Shown piece by piece: positions 27,596-36,428 of a stretch of 64,000 bases of DNA (positions within the stretch are counted from its first letter, which is position 1; every line of letters starts with the position of its first letter). The stretch lies in contig NZ_CP031030.1 of the NCBI RefSeq assembly GCF_003711225.1, forward strand, positions 5,270,001 to 5,334,000, written 5' to 3'. Under the pieces are notes generated by a model. The model was not told the DNA's origin, searched no databases, and saw only the letters and a list, made by a program, of their open reading frames with translations. The DNA comes from Runella sp. SP2. Its GTDB lineage: Bacteria > Bacteroidota > Bacteroidia > Cytophagales > Spirosomataceae. A program made the position numbers and the translations under genes.

Positions 27596-29509
27596 ATGAA
27601 ACGCGTTCTTCTACATCTCTTCGTAGGTATATTGGTGGCCTACACAGCTACGGCCCAAAAAGCGCCCTATTCGGTACGCATGGCTGAGTCGTTTATGACT
27701 TGGCACAAAGACTCTATCGCGGTCAAAGAAAACAAACCTGCCAGTTGGGATTATGAGCAGGGCTTGATGTGCAAAGCCATTGAAAAAGTATGGAATCGGA
27801 CAGGAAATGGCAAATACTTTGAATACGTGCGCCGTGATATGGACCGCTATGTTCAAAAAGATGGCAGCATTCGTACGTATAAATACGAAGATTTTAACCT
27901 TGATAATATTCCTACGGGTCGTGCCTTGTTGACTTTGTACCAACAAACCCAACCCGACAAAGACAAGTACCGCAAAGCCGCCGATTTGCTTTGGAAACAG
28001 ATTGAGAACCAACCCCAAACCAAAGAAGGTGGTTTTTGGCACAAAAAACGTTATCCTTACCAAATGTGGCTCGATGGGCTGTTTATGGCCGAACCTTTTG
28101 CCGCCGAGTACAGCCTTATTTTTAACCATCCTGAGCATTTCGACCACATTGCCAAGCAGTTTGCCCTCATCGAAAAATACGCCGTTGACGAAAAAACGGG
28201 CTTGATTTACCACGCATACGACGAAAGTAAAGAGCAAAAATGGGCCGACCCAAAAACGGGACGCTCGCCTCACTTTTGGAGCAGAGCGATTGGCTGGTAC
28301 GCCATGGCATTGGTGGATGTCTTAGATTACTTCCCTGCCAACCACCCTGAACGCGCCAATCTTATCAAATACCTTCAACGCCTTGCGCCTGCTTTGGTAA
28401 AATACCAAGATGCCAAGTCGGGCGTGTGGTATCAAATGACCACCCAAGGAACGCGCAAGGGAAACTACTTTGAAGCATCGGCTTCCTGTATGTTTGTGTA
28501 TGCCCTCGCCAAAGGCGTACGGATGGGGTATTTGCCAGCTTCTTACCTTGCTTCGGCCAAAAAAGGATACGCGGGAATCTTGAAAGAGTTTGTGGAAGAA
28601 GAAGCCAACGGCACCATTAGCCTTAACAAAACAGTGAGCGTCGGCGGCCTTGGTGGTTCTCCCTACCGCGACGGTACTTACGAATATTATTTGAGTGAGC
28701 CAATCCGCAAAAATGACCTCAAAGGCGTTGGGCCGTTTATTTTTGCCAGTGTAGAAATGGAAATTGCCGCAGAAAACAGCCTTGGGAAAGGCAAAGTGGT
28801 GGCAACGGATTATTATTTTAACCGTGAATTTAGAAAAGACCACAACGGCAACCAAGAACAATTCCACTATACTTGGGAAGACCGCCAACACTCAGGCTTT
28901 TGGCTTTGGGGAACTATTTTTCGCGATTTAGGGGCCAAAACCACCAGCATTACAGCCGCCCCAACCGCTGCTAACCTCAAAGGTGTGAATGTCTATATCA
29001 TCGTTGACCCTGACACCAAGAAAGAAACTGCTGCCCCCAATTTTGTGCAAGATGCCGACATCAAAGCCATTAGCGCTTGGGTAAAAGCAGGAGGAACGCT
29101 GGTGCTGATGTCTAATGACACATCCAACTGTGAACACCCTCACTTTAACCGTTTGGCCAAAGAATTCGGACTCCAGTTTTTGCCCAAAAACGTCAACATG
29201 GTACAAGGACAACAATGGGAACAAGGACGCGTGGACATTCCAGCGGACAACGCTGTATTTAAGAATACGCGCGTAGTCTATATCAAAGAGTTATCTCCGT
29301 TGGAAGTAAAAGCCCCTGCTCAAGCACTTGTCACGCAAAAAGGCGACGTTATCATGGCCGTATCGAAAGTTGGCAAAGGCACAGTTTTTGCCGTGGGTGA
29401 CCCTTGGCTTTACAACGAATATACCGACGGTCGTCGCATTCCGATGACCTACGAAAACTTTTCAGCCGCCAAAGATTTGGCAACTTGGCTGTTGACCACA
29501 AAAAAATAA
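27596..29509 (+). CDS. GH105/GH88 unsaturated rhamnogalacturonyl hydrolase with extra C-terminal domain
   Basis: A 637-residue exported enzyme. The signal peptide is MKRVLLHLFVGILVAYTATAQ. The alpha/alpha-barrel of family GH105/88 covers about residues 22-400; the catalytic Asp is expected at D160 in QMWLDGLFMAEP. It removes the unsaturated uronate from the non-reducing end of pectin lyase products. After residue 440 comes a second alpha/beta domain (GVNVYIIVDPDTKKE, then AISAWVKAGGTLVLMSND) like DUF4350 or the glutamine-amidotransferase-like fold of unknown role in these proteins. The ATG at 27596 gives the signal peptide; the frame stays open further upstream. It follows kdgF by 67 bases. 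Confidence 0.9.
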   Translation: MKRVLLHLFVGILVAYTATAQKAPYSVRMAESFMTWHKDSIAVKENKPASWDYEQGLMCKAIEKVWNRTGNGKYFEYVRRDMDRYVQKDGSIRTYKYEDFNLDNIPTGRALLTLYQQTQPDKDKYRKAADLLWKQIENQPQTKEGGFWHKKRYPYQMWLDGLFMAEPFAAEYSLIFNHPEHFDHIAKQFALIEKYAVDEKTGLIYHAYDESKEQKWADPKTGRSPHFWSRAIGWYAMALVDVLDYFPANHPERANLIKYLQRLAPALVKYQDAKSGVWYQMTTQGTRKGNYFEASASCMFVYALAKGVRMGYLPASYLASAKKGYAGILKEFVEEEANGTISLNKTVSVGGLGGSPYRDGTYEYYLSEPIRKNDLKGVGPFIFASVEMEIAAENSLGKGKVVATDYYFNREFRKDHNGNQEQFHYTWEDRQHSGFWLWGTIFRDLGAKTTSITAAPTAANLKGVNVYIIVDPDTKKETAAPNFVQDADIKAISAWVKAGGTLVLMSNDTSNCEHPHFNRLAKEFGLQFLPKNVNMVQGQQWEQGRVDIPADNAVFKNTRVVYIKELSPLEVKAPAQALVTQKGDVIMAVSKVGKGTVFAVGDPWLYNEYTDGRRIPMTYENFSAAKDLATWLLTTKK

Positions 29510-29597
29510 AAAACTTAGGCTTCCCAGTCGATTGCGAATCCAACCTGCTTGTCCTTCTCTGTTTGGAGAAGGCAAGCAACTGGCAAGTTTTTACGAA

Positions 29598-29620
29598 AAC
29601 GTTACCGAAAACGATTGCGT
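29598..29620 (+). promoter_or_regulatory. Operator-like box upstream of uxaB (copy 2)
   Basis: Starts AACGTTACCG and ends AACGATTGCGT, matching the kdgF box at 19 of 23 positions. It lies in the 229-base gap after the GH105 gene, 119 bases before uxaB. This suggests a second, co-regulated promoter inside the uronate cluster. Confidence 0.55.
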
Positions 29621-29738
29621 GGAAATAATTCGACAAAAGATTGAAGTCAAGCAGAATAGGTCGTAATCTCGAATCCGAATACAATACAACCTTCCTTTTT
29701 TTGAACCAAAAATTTGAATTGATAGCACTATTCCACCA

Positions 29739-31286
29739 ATGAGCCATCTATCTATAAACGAACTATCGCGCCTACGCCAGCACCCAAATTTGGTCGTACC
29801 TGAGGCGTCTATATTTGACCTTCCCGAAAAAGTATTACAATTTGGGACGGGGGTATTGCTGCGAGGCTTACCTGATTATTTGATTGACAAAGCCAATCGC
29901 CAAGGCGTATTCAATGGCCGTATTGTGGTTGTAAAATCGACTGACTCGGGCGATTCGGCGGCTTTCGACGAGCAAGATGGTTTATATACACTTTGTGTTC
30001 GCGGGATTGAAAACAATGAACTCCTCGAAGAAAACATCATCTGCTCGGCCATCAGTCGCGTGTTGTCAGCCAAGTCGCAGTGGGAAACTATTCTTGCGTG
30101 TGCCAAAAACCCTGAGCTGCAAATTATTCTTTCCAATACCACCGAGGTAGGTATTCAGTTGGTTCAAGACGACATTTCGGACACACCTCCTACGTCGTTC
30201 CCTGGTAAATTGTTGGCCTTTCTTTACGCTCGTTTCAAAGCGTTTGGAGGAAGCCAAGAATCAGGTTTGGTCATTGTTCCAACCGAATTGATTCCTGATA
30301 ATGGCACCAAATTGGAGTCGATAGTGATTGAACTCGCCCACCGTAACGGTCTAGAATCTGCTTTCTTCGACTGGCTCGAAAACGCCAATCATTTCTGCAA
30401 TTCACTCGTTGACCGTATTGTGCCTGGCAAGCCCGATGCCGATACATGCCAAGCGTTGTACGAAGAGTTCGGTTATGAAGACAAACTCTTGACTCTGAGC
30501 GAAGTATTTCGCTTGTGGGCGATTGAAGGAGACGAACACGTCAAACAAGTACTCTCATTTGCCACAACCGACGACGGTATTTTTATTGAACCCGATATTA
30601 ATTTGTTCCGTGAACTCAAGCTTCGCTTGCTCAACGGCACGCATACGCTTAGCTGCGGTTTGGCATACCTTGCAGGTTTTGACACGGTTATCAGTGCCAT
30701 GCAAGACGAGGTTATGGCTTCCTTCATCGGCAATTTAATGCTGGCCGAATTGGGCTTGGCCATTCCGTACCCAATGGACGACAAACGCCCACAACGGTTT
30801 GGGATGCAAGTCATTGACCGTTTCCGCAACCCTCACCTCAATCACCAGTGGCTTAGCATCACGCTCAATTACACCTCCAAAATGAAAATGCGGAACGTAG
30901 CTACGTTGTTACGCTACTACGAAATCTTCGACTGCGTTCCTCAATATATCTCTTTAGGATTTGCCGCTTACTTGTATTTTATGAAACCCGTTGCCAAAGA
31001 AGGTTTTGTGTATTTTGGCGAACGTAATGGCATTCCTTATCCCATTCAAGACGAAAAAGCCGAGTATTTTTATCAAAAATGGCAACAATACGATACCGCA
31101 GAGCTAGTTGAAAAAGTGCTGCAAGACAAAACACTTTGGGACACGGACTTGTCGCTTTTACCTGGCTTTACGCAAAGTATCATAGATAACTTGGAAAATA
31201 TGCTCGAAAATGGGGTAAAACAATCCCTCGAAAGCTTTTTTCTAAGACACCCCTCTCAGGTAGCCGAAACGAACGAGATTCTCTAA
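29739..31286 (+). CDS. uxaB: Tagaturonate reductase (altronate oxidoreductase)
   Basis: A 515-residue polyol/mannitol dehydrogenase-family enzyme, best read as UxaB: NADH-dependent reduction of tagaturonate to altronate. The nucleotide-binding segment is LQFGTGVLLRGLPDYLIDKAN (residues about 32-52). The catalytic Lys region is KLRLLNGTHTLSCGLAYLAG near residue 293. It is somewhat longer than E. coli UxaB (483). The ATG at 29739 is family-like. uxaC follows after 21 bases, and the reaction directly uses the UxaC product from galacturonate. Fructuronate reductase (UxaB's relative UxuB) is the main alternative. Confidence 0.88.
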   Translation: MSHLSINELSRLRQHPNLVVPEASIFDLPEKVLQFGTGVLLRGLPDYLIDKANRQGVFNGRIVVVKSTDSGDSAAFDEQDGLYTLCVRGIENNELLEENIICSAISRVLSAKSQWETILACAKNPELQIILSNTTEVGIQLVQDDISDTPPTSFPGKLLAFLYARFKAFGGSQESGLVIVPTELIPDNGTKLESIVIELAHRNGLESAFFDWLENANHFCNSLVDRIVPGKPDADTCQALYEEFGYEDKLLTLSEVFRLWAIEGDEHVKQVLSFATTDDGIFIEPDINLFRELKLRLLNGTHTLSCGLAYLAGFDTVISAMQDEVMASFIGNLMLAELGLAIPYPMDDKRPQRFGMQVIDRFRNPHLNHQWLSITLNYTSKMKMRNVATLLRYYEIFDCVPQYISLGFAAYLYFMKPVAKEGFVYFGERNGIPYPIQDEKAEYFYQKWQQYDTAELVEKVLQDKTLWDTDLSLLPGFTQSIIDNLENMLENGVKQSLESFFLRHPSQVAETNEIL

Positions 31287-31307
31287 ATTTAATCCTCATT
31301 TACTAAC

Positions 31308-32717
31308 ATGTTGGTAACTAAGACATTTCTTGACGAAGATTTTTTACTCCAAACTGATAGCGCACGCACTCTCTACCACGAGTTTGCGAAACAAATGCCT
31401 ATCATTGATTATCATAACCACCTTCCTCCTGACCAAATCGTAGCCGACAAAACGTTTGAGAACCTTACGCAAATTTGGTTGTACGGCGACCACTACAAAT
31501 GGCGGGCTATGCGTACCAATGGTATCAATGAAAACTATTGTACGGGCGCTGCCACCGATTACGAAAAGTTTGAAAAATGGGCCGAAACCGTGCCTTATAC
31601 CCTTCGTAACCCACTTTACCACTGGACTCACCTTGAGTTGCAGCGCTATTTCGACGTTCACGAAGTTTTAAGCCCCAAAAGCGCGCGTCGTATCTATGAC
31701 GAATGTTCGGAGAAACTTCGTACGCCTGATTATTCAGTGCGTAACTTGCTCCGCAAAATGAACGTAGAAGTGGTATGTACCACCGACGACCCGCTCGATA
31801 CGTTAGAATACCACCAACAATTAGCTACAGCAGGGTCGTTTGAAATTCAAATGCGTCCAGCCTTCCGACCTGATAAGTTTATCCTAATTGGCAACGCCAA
31901 CTTTGCTACCTATCTCCAAAAATTAGGTGCTATCGTTGGTTTTGAAATCAATCGTTACGACGACCTTACCAAGGCGCTCCGTGTACGCGCCGATTTCTTT
32001 GCTTCTTTGGGCTGTAAATTGTCTGACCATGGACTAGAGCAAATCTACGCCGCCGACTTTACTCCAGAAGCAGCCGATAGCATTTTGCAAAAAGCACTTG
32101 GTGGACAGACGTTGTCTCAAAACGACATTTTGGTCTATCAATCGGCCATTTTGCACTTCTTGGGCACGATGTACCACGAACTTGGCTGGACACAACAGTT
32201 CCACTTAGGAGCACTTCGCAACAACAACGCGCGTGCATTGCGTCTTCTAGGTCCTGATACAGGCTGGGATTCAATCGGCGACTGGTCGCAAGCTGTGGCA
32301 TTGTCAAAATTTTTGGGACGTTTGGACGAATACGACCAATTGGCCAAAACCATTATCTACAACCTCAACCCTGCCGATAACGAAGTGATTGCCACTATGA
32401 TTGGTAACTTCAACGACGGGTCGATTGCGGGTAAGGTTCAGTTTGGGTCGGGATGGTGGTTTTTAGACCAAAAAGACGGCATGGAAAAACAAATTACGGC
32501 CTTGTCGAACATGGGTTTGCTGAGCCGTTTTGTAGGTATGCTCACCGACTCTCGTTCGTTTTTGTCGTTCCCTCGTCACGAGTATTTCCGCCGTATTTTG
32601 TGTAATATGTTCGGAAATGACATCGAAAACGGCGAAATCCCGAGCGATATGGAGTGGGTCGGCCAAGTGGTTCAGAACATTTGTTACAACAACGCAAAAC
32701 AATACTTTGGATTCTAA
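31308..32717 (+). CDS. uxaC: Glucuronate/galacturonate isomerase
   Basis: A 469-residue uronate isomerase of the amidohydrolase superfamily. It converts D-galacturonate to tagaturonate or D-glucuronate to fructuronate. Motifs are PIIDYHNHLPPDQI (residues about 30-43, the HxH metal site), the ITHLELQRYF-like WTHLELQRYF segment, VVCTTDDPLDTL near 155, and the C-terminal GWWFLDQKDGMEKQ and HEYFRRILCNMFGNDIENG. Length matches E. coli UxaC (470). It stands between uxaB and kdgK in the operon; a CTCA-type hairpin follows its stop at 32774. Confidence 0.96.
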   Translation: MLVTKTFLDEDFLLQTDSARTLYHEFAKQMPIIDYHNHLPPDQIVADKTFENLTQIWLYGDHYKWRAMRTNGINENYCTGAATDYEKFEKWAETVPYTLRNPLYHWTHLELQRYFDVHEVLSPKSARRIYDECSEKLRTPDYSVRNLLRKMNVEVVCTTDDPLDTLEYHQQLATAGSFEIQMRPAFRPDKFILIGNANFATYLQKLGAIVGFEINRYDDLTKALRVRADFFASLGCKLSDHGLEQIYAADFTPEAADSILQKALGGQTLSQNDILVYQSAILHFLGTMYHELGWTQQFHLGALRNNNARALRLLGPDTGWDSIGDWSQAVALSKFLGRLDEYDQLAKTIIYNLNPADNEVIATMIGNFNDGSIAGKVQFGSGWWFLDQKDGMEKQITALSNMGLLSRFVGMLTDSRSFLSFPRHEYFRRILCNMFGNDIENGEIPSDMEWVGQVVQNICYNNAKQYFGF

Positions 32718-32723
32718 GGCTTT

Positions 32724-32795
32724 TTTCTCAACCACTAAGGCACTAAGATTTACCAAGTTTTCATTTTTCGTGCAGGCGGTTGCTCACAACCGCCT
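32724..32795 (+). repeat. Repeat remnants and a GGTTG-CTCA-CAACC hairpin between uxaC and kdgK
   Basis: A short ACTAAG-type repeat (CCACTAAGGCACTAAG) at 32727-32742 is followed by a perfect 9-bp hairpin AGGCGGTTG-CTCA-CAACCGCCT at 32774-32795. GTG lies five bases before GGTTG. Both flanking genes run rightward, so the RNA loop is CUCA. Confidence 0.8.
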
Positions 32796-32816
32796 ATGTA
32801 CTAAAAGTATAGCACT

Positions 32817-33866
32817 ATGGACATCAAAAATAACGTAGAATTGGGGACGATTTGCTGCTTTGGAGAAGTTCTCCTTCGCTTTTCGCCTCAGTTCAACGGC
32901 GAATGGATTAAGCAAACAAACATGCCTGTGTTTGTGGGAGGCGCCGAGCTCAATGTAGCCAATGCCCTTGCCAATTGGAACATTCCCGTTCGGTACAGTA
33001 CGATTATGCCCGAAAATCAACTTTCGGTCGAAATTAAAGAATACTTGACCCAAAAAGGCATTGATACCGCGGGGATTCGCCATTTTGGAAGTCGAATTGG
33101 AGCGTATTATCTACCGCAAGGCGCTGACCTCAAAAACGCGGGCGTGATTTACGACCGCGCATTTTCGTCGTTTTCTGAACTTGCCGTAGGGAAAGTCAAC
33201 TGGGAAGAAGTGTTGGAAGGTTGTTCTTGGTTTCATTTTAGTGCCATCAGTCCCGCCCTCAATCAAGACGTCGCCGATGCCTGCAAAGAAGCCTTAGAAG
33301 TTGCTTCCCGCAAAGGTTTGACCATTTCGGTGGACCTCAATTACCGTGCGAAATTGTGGCAATACGGCAAAAAGCCCGTTGAAATCATGCCCGAATTGGT
33401 CAAGTATTGCGATGTCATTATGGGCAATATTTGGGCGGCCAATACGCTTTTGGGCATTCCAGTCGATAAAACGGTGGAAGAAGTTCATACCCAAGAAAGG
33501 TACTTAGCGCACAGCATTACCACTGCCGAGGCTCTTCAAGCGGCTTACCCCAAATGCAAAGTGGTAGCGCATACATTCCGTTTTGACGCGTTTGGACAGG
33601 GTATTGAGTATTACACGACCCTCTACAAAGACGGGCAACAGTACGTTTCCCCTGAGTTTACGACCGAAAAAGTAGTCGATAAAGTCGGCAGCGGTGACTG
33701 TTTTATGGGTGGACTCATCTATGGATTAAGCCAAAATCACGCTCCGCAAGACATTATTGATTTTGCCGCAGCGGCCGCCTTTGGCAAATTGCAAGAATAT
33801 GGCGACGCTACTCAACAACGCGTAGAGGATGTGCAAGAAACCCTCCAAGGCTTGTTAAGTCAATAG
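32817..33866 (+). CDS. kdgK: 2-keto-3-deoxygluconate kinase, PfkB family
   Basis: A 349-residue PfkB-family carbohydrate kinase. The N-terminal motif is FVGGAELNVANALANW (residues about 39-54) and the ATP/catalytic motif KVGSGDCFMGGLIYGL (near 288-303) contains the catalytic Asp. In this operon the expected substrate is KDG, phosphorylated to KDPG. The ATG at 32817 opens a family-length protein. The KDPG aldolase gene begins 28 bases downstream. Confidence 0.9.
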   Translation: MDIKNNVELGTICCFGEVLLRFSPQFNGEWIKQTNMPVFVGGAELNVANALANWNIPVRYSTIMPENQLSVEIKEYLTQKGIDTAGIRHFGSRIGAYYLPQGADLKNAGVIYDRAFSSFSELAVGKVNWEEVLEGCSWFHFSAISPALNQDVADACKEALEVASRKGLTISVDLNYRAKLWQYGKKPVEIMPELVKYCDVIMGNIWAANTLLGIPVDKTVEEVHTQERYLAHSITTAEALQAAYPKCKVVAHTFRFDAFGQGIEYYTTLYKDGQQYVSPEFTTEKVVDKVGSGDCFMGGLIYGLSQNHAPQDIIDFAAAAAFGKLQEYGDATQQRVEDVQETLQGLLSQ

Positions 33867-33894
33867 TATAATTTGAAAATTAAAAAATGTCATT

Positions 33895-34560
33895 ATGGCC
33901 TTTGAACCACAAAAAGTCTATCAAACCCTAGCCAGCGCCCCAATTGTCCCCGTGTTTTATCATGCCGATGCCGACCTTACCTGCCAAATCATCAAGGCAT
34001 GTTACGAGGGCGGGATTCGGGCGTTTGAGTTTACCAATCGTGGCGACAAAGCCAAAGAAGTTTTCAAAGTATTGCGCCAATACATAAGTACAAACTACCC
34101 CGAGATGGCTTTAGGTATTGGAACGATTTTCAACGGACAGCAAGCCGAAGAGTTCATTGCAGCGGGTGCCGACTTCTTGGTACAACCCGTTACATCTCCC
34201 GATGTCGCTGACGTTTGTAAAGCACATAACATTGCTTGGATGCCAGGTGCGATGACCATCTCGGAGGTATATAAAGCCACGGTACTGGGTGCCGAAATCG
34301 TGAAGATTTTCCCTGGCAATGTGGTTGGGTCTGGCTTTGTGAAAGCGCTTAAAGGCCCGATGCCTACTACCAAAGTAATGGTAACGGGCGGTGTAGAGCC
34401 CACGCCCGAAAGCCTCAAAGAATGGTTTGGCGCAGGAGTAAGCGCCGTGGGAATCGGCTCGCAACTTTTTCCAAAAAATGTCGTCGAAGCAGGCAATTTC
34501 GAAGAAATTACGCAAAAGATAAGTGCTCTAATTAGTTATTACCAAACCCTTACGAAGTAG
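33895..34560 (+). CDS. eda: KDPG/KHG aldolase
   Basis: A 221-residue class I aldolase that splits 2-keto-3-deoxy-6-phosphogluconate to pyruvate and glyceraldehyde 3-phosphate. Visible family marks: GGIRAFEFTNRGD near residue 39, GIGTIFNGQQAEEFIAAGADFLVQP around 80-104, the Schiff-base Lys in GAEIVKIFPG near 141, and VTGGVEPTPESLKEW. It completes the lower pathway started by kdgK just upstream. A variant hairpin (AGGTTG and CAACCT arms) follows the stop. Confidence 0.93.
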   Translation: MAFEPQKVYQTLASAPIVPVFYHADADLTCQIIKACYEGGIRAFEFTNRGDKAKEVFKVLRQYISTNYPEMALGIGTIFNGQQAEEFIAAGADFLVQPVTSPDVADVCKAHNIAWMPGAMTISEVYKATVLGAEIVKIFPGNVVGSGFVKALKGPMPTTKVMVTGGVEPTPESLKEWFGAGVSAVGIGSQLFPKNVVEAGNFEEITQKISALISYYQTLTK

Positions 34561-34561
34561 T

Positions 34562-34581
34562 AGGTTGCTCCTAAACAACCT
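34562..34581 (+). repeat. Variant GGTTG...CAACC hairpin between eda and exuT
   Basis: AGGTTG and CAACCT arms pair around CTCCTAAA, an enlarged loop that still begins CTC. There is no GTG at the consensus position. It lies in the rightward operon, in the same sense as the other copies. Confidence 0.55.
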
Positions 34582-34615
34582 TCTATATTACAAGGATTTA
34601 AACCCTTCTACCTAA

Positions 34616-35917
34616 ATGGAAAAAATCGGTAATTATCGCTGGACAATTTGTGGTCTGGTGTTTTTTGCAACTACCATCAACTACCTTGACAGGCAGGTTA
34701 TAAGCCTTTTAAAATCCACCCTTTCTGAAGAACTCAATTGGAATGATGCTGACTATGCCAATATTGAGATTGCATTTAAACTATTTTATGCTTTCGGGAT
34801 GCTGGGCGCAGGACGTTTAGTGGATAAATTGGGTACTAAAATCGGTTATGCAGTGGCAACTACCTTGTGGAGCGTCGCAGCAGTAGCCCATGCTTTGGTC
34901 AATACGGTTTTCGGGTTTGCAGTAGTGCGTTCGGCGTTGGGTATTACCGAAGCGGGTAACTTCCCCGCTGCGATTAAAACCGTAGCCGAGTGGTTTCCTA
35001 AAAAAGAACGCGCTTTTGCAACAGGGATTTTCAACTCAGGCACCAACTTTGGCGCCATTGTCGCTCCGCTCTCAGTGCCGTTTATCGCCGCCGAAATGGG
35101 CTGGCAATGGGCTTTTATCATTACAGGTATGCTAGGCTTTGTGTGGCTGGTGCTATGGCTAATGTTTTACGAAACTCCAAGCAAAAGCCCCAAACTCTCT
35201 AAAGCCGAATACGATTACATTCACTCTGACGCGGCGGAGGTCTTGGCCGATAAAAATGACGTAGATAAGCCGCAAGTCCCTTGGACAAAGTTGTTGAGCT
35301 TCAAACAAACGTGGGCTTTTGCCCTTGGAAAACTCCTCACTGACCCGATTTGGTGGTTTTACCTGTTTTGGTTGCCCGACTTCCTCCAAAGCCAATACAA
35401 ACTTACGGGTACTGAAATCGCGATTCCTGTGGCATTGGTTTATACGTTGTCCACAATTGGAAGCGTAGGTGGAGGTTATGTGCCTATGTATCTTATCAAA
35501 TTGGGCTGGCCCGTATTCAAAGCCCGTAAAACTTCGATGTTGATTTACGCACTTTGCGTGTCACCTATCATTTTTGCCCAAATTTTAGGTGGTATAAACA
35601 TGTGGTTGGCCGTTTTGGTCATTGGTTTTGCGGCGGCGGCTCACCAAGCATGGAGTGCCAATATTTTCACCACCGTATCAGATATGTTTCCCAAATACAC
35701 CACCGCTTCTGTCACTGGAATCGGCGGTATGTTTGGTGCATTGGGAGGTATTTTACTTTCACTGTTGGTTCAGAAAAACATGTTTGTCTATTACCGTTCT
35801 ATTAATCAAATCGAAACGGCGTATTACATCATGTTTTTTGTGTGCGGCGCTGCCTATGTTTTGGCTTGGGTGGTTATGCACTTCTTAGTACCAAAAATGA
35901 AACCTGTTGATTTATAA
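34616..35917 (+). CDS. exuT: ExuT-type hexuronate transporter, MFS
   Basis: A 433-residue major facilitator permease of the anion:cation symporter branch, with about 12 membrane segments. The start YRWTICGLVFFATTINYLDRQVISLLKS is characteristic of ExuT and related hexuronate or aldonate carriers. The loop motif GAGRLVDKLGTKIGY follows TM2, and GITEAGNFPAAIKTVAEWFPKKERA follows TM4. A hydrophilic loop near residue 200 joins the halves. It should import galacturonate or glucuronate across the inner membrane. The next gene starts 2 bases after its stop. Confidence 0.93.
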   Translation: MEKIGNYRWTICGLVFFATTINYLDRQVISLLKSTLSEELNWNDADYANIEIAFKLFYAFGMLGAGRLVDKLGTKIGYAVATTLWSVAAVAHALVNTVFGFAVVRSALGITEAGNFPAAIKTVAEWFPKKERAFATGIFNSGTNFGAIVAPLSVPFIAAEMGWQWAFIITGMLGFVWLVLWLMFYETPSKSPKLSKAEYDYIHSDAAEVLADKNDVDKPQVPWTKLLSFKQTWAFALGKLLTDPIWWFYLFWLPDFLQSQYKLTGTEIAIPVALVYTLSTIGSVGGGYVPMYLIKLGWPVFKARKTSMLIYALCVSPIIFAQILGGINMWLAVLVIGFAAAAHQAWSANIFTTVSDMFPKYTTASVTGIGGMFGALGGILLSLLVQKNMFVYYRSINQIETAYYIMFFVCGAAYVLAWVVMHFLVPKMKPVDL

Positions 35918-35919
35918 TC

Positions 35920-36345
35920 ATGAAAAAGATAATCTTTGTGCTTTGCCTTAGTGTTTGCTCCTGGGCGACGCAAGCGCAGTCGAAAGATGAAACAGCAGTA
36001 ACCAACGCCGTAGAAGCGCTCAAAAAAGCGATGATTGACGCTGACAAAACTGCCCTCGAAAACCTTGCTGCCGACGGCCTTAGCTACGGGCATTCAAGCG
36101 GCAAAGTGGAAGACAAAGCCGAGTTTGTTCGTGCCATTGTGAGCGGAGAATCTGACTTTGTTACGATTGATTTGACCGAGCAAACCATCAAAATTGTGGG
36201 TAACAGCGCCATCGTTCGTCATAAGCTTTTTGCCAAAACCAACAACAAAGGACAAGCAGGAACCGCTAACATTGCGATTTTGCTAGTTTGGCAAAAACAA
36301 AAAGGACAGTGGAAATTGCTGGCACGCCAAGCGGTTAAGCTTTAA
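35920..36345 (+). CDS. Exported NTF2-like (DUF4440) protein
   Basis: A 141-residue protein with a signal peptide (MKKIIFVLCLSVCSWATQAQ) and one SnoaL/NTF2-like cone domain (ALKKAMIDADKTALENLAADGLSYGHSSGKVED, then ending VWQKQKGQWKLLARQAVKL). This fold covers isomerases, binding proteins and many unknowns. No catalytic residue can be assigned. It is the last gene of the uronate operon, 2 bases after exuT, and is followed by a strong terminator. A role in handling unsaturated uronates is possible but not shown. Confidence 0.82.
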   Translation: MKKIIFVLCLSVCSWATQAQSKDETAVTNAVEALKKAMIDADKTALENLAADGLSYGHSSGKVEDKAEFVRAIVSGESDFVTIDLTEQTIKIVGNSAIVRHKLFAKTNNKGQAGTANIAILLVWQKQKGQWKLLARQAVKL

Positions 36346-36355
36346 TAAGTGGGTC

Positions 36356-36428
36356 AGGTTGCTCAACCTCCCGAAAGTTCAAAACTTTCGGGAGGTTTTT
36401 TTTTGGAATTTTCGGGAGGTTTTTTTTT
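36356..36428 (+). terminator. Strong terminator of the uronate operon, with partial duplicate and hairpin
   Basis: A perfect 15-bp stem (36365-36379 with 36383-36397, loop CAA) runs into nine T residues. The 3' arm and T run are duplicated at 36411-36428. The stem's first bases also form a small AGGTT-GCTC-AACCT hairpin at 36356-36369 with GTG five bases before GGTTG, so a CTC-family hairpin is fused to the terminator. Confidence 0.92.
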
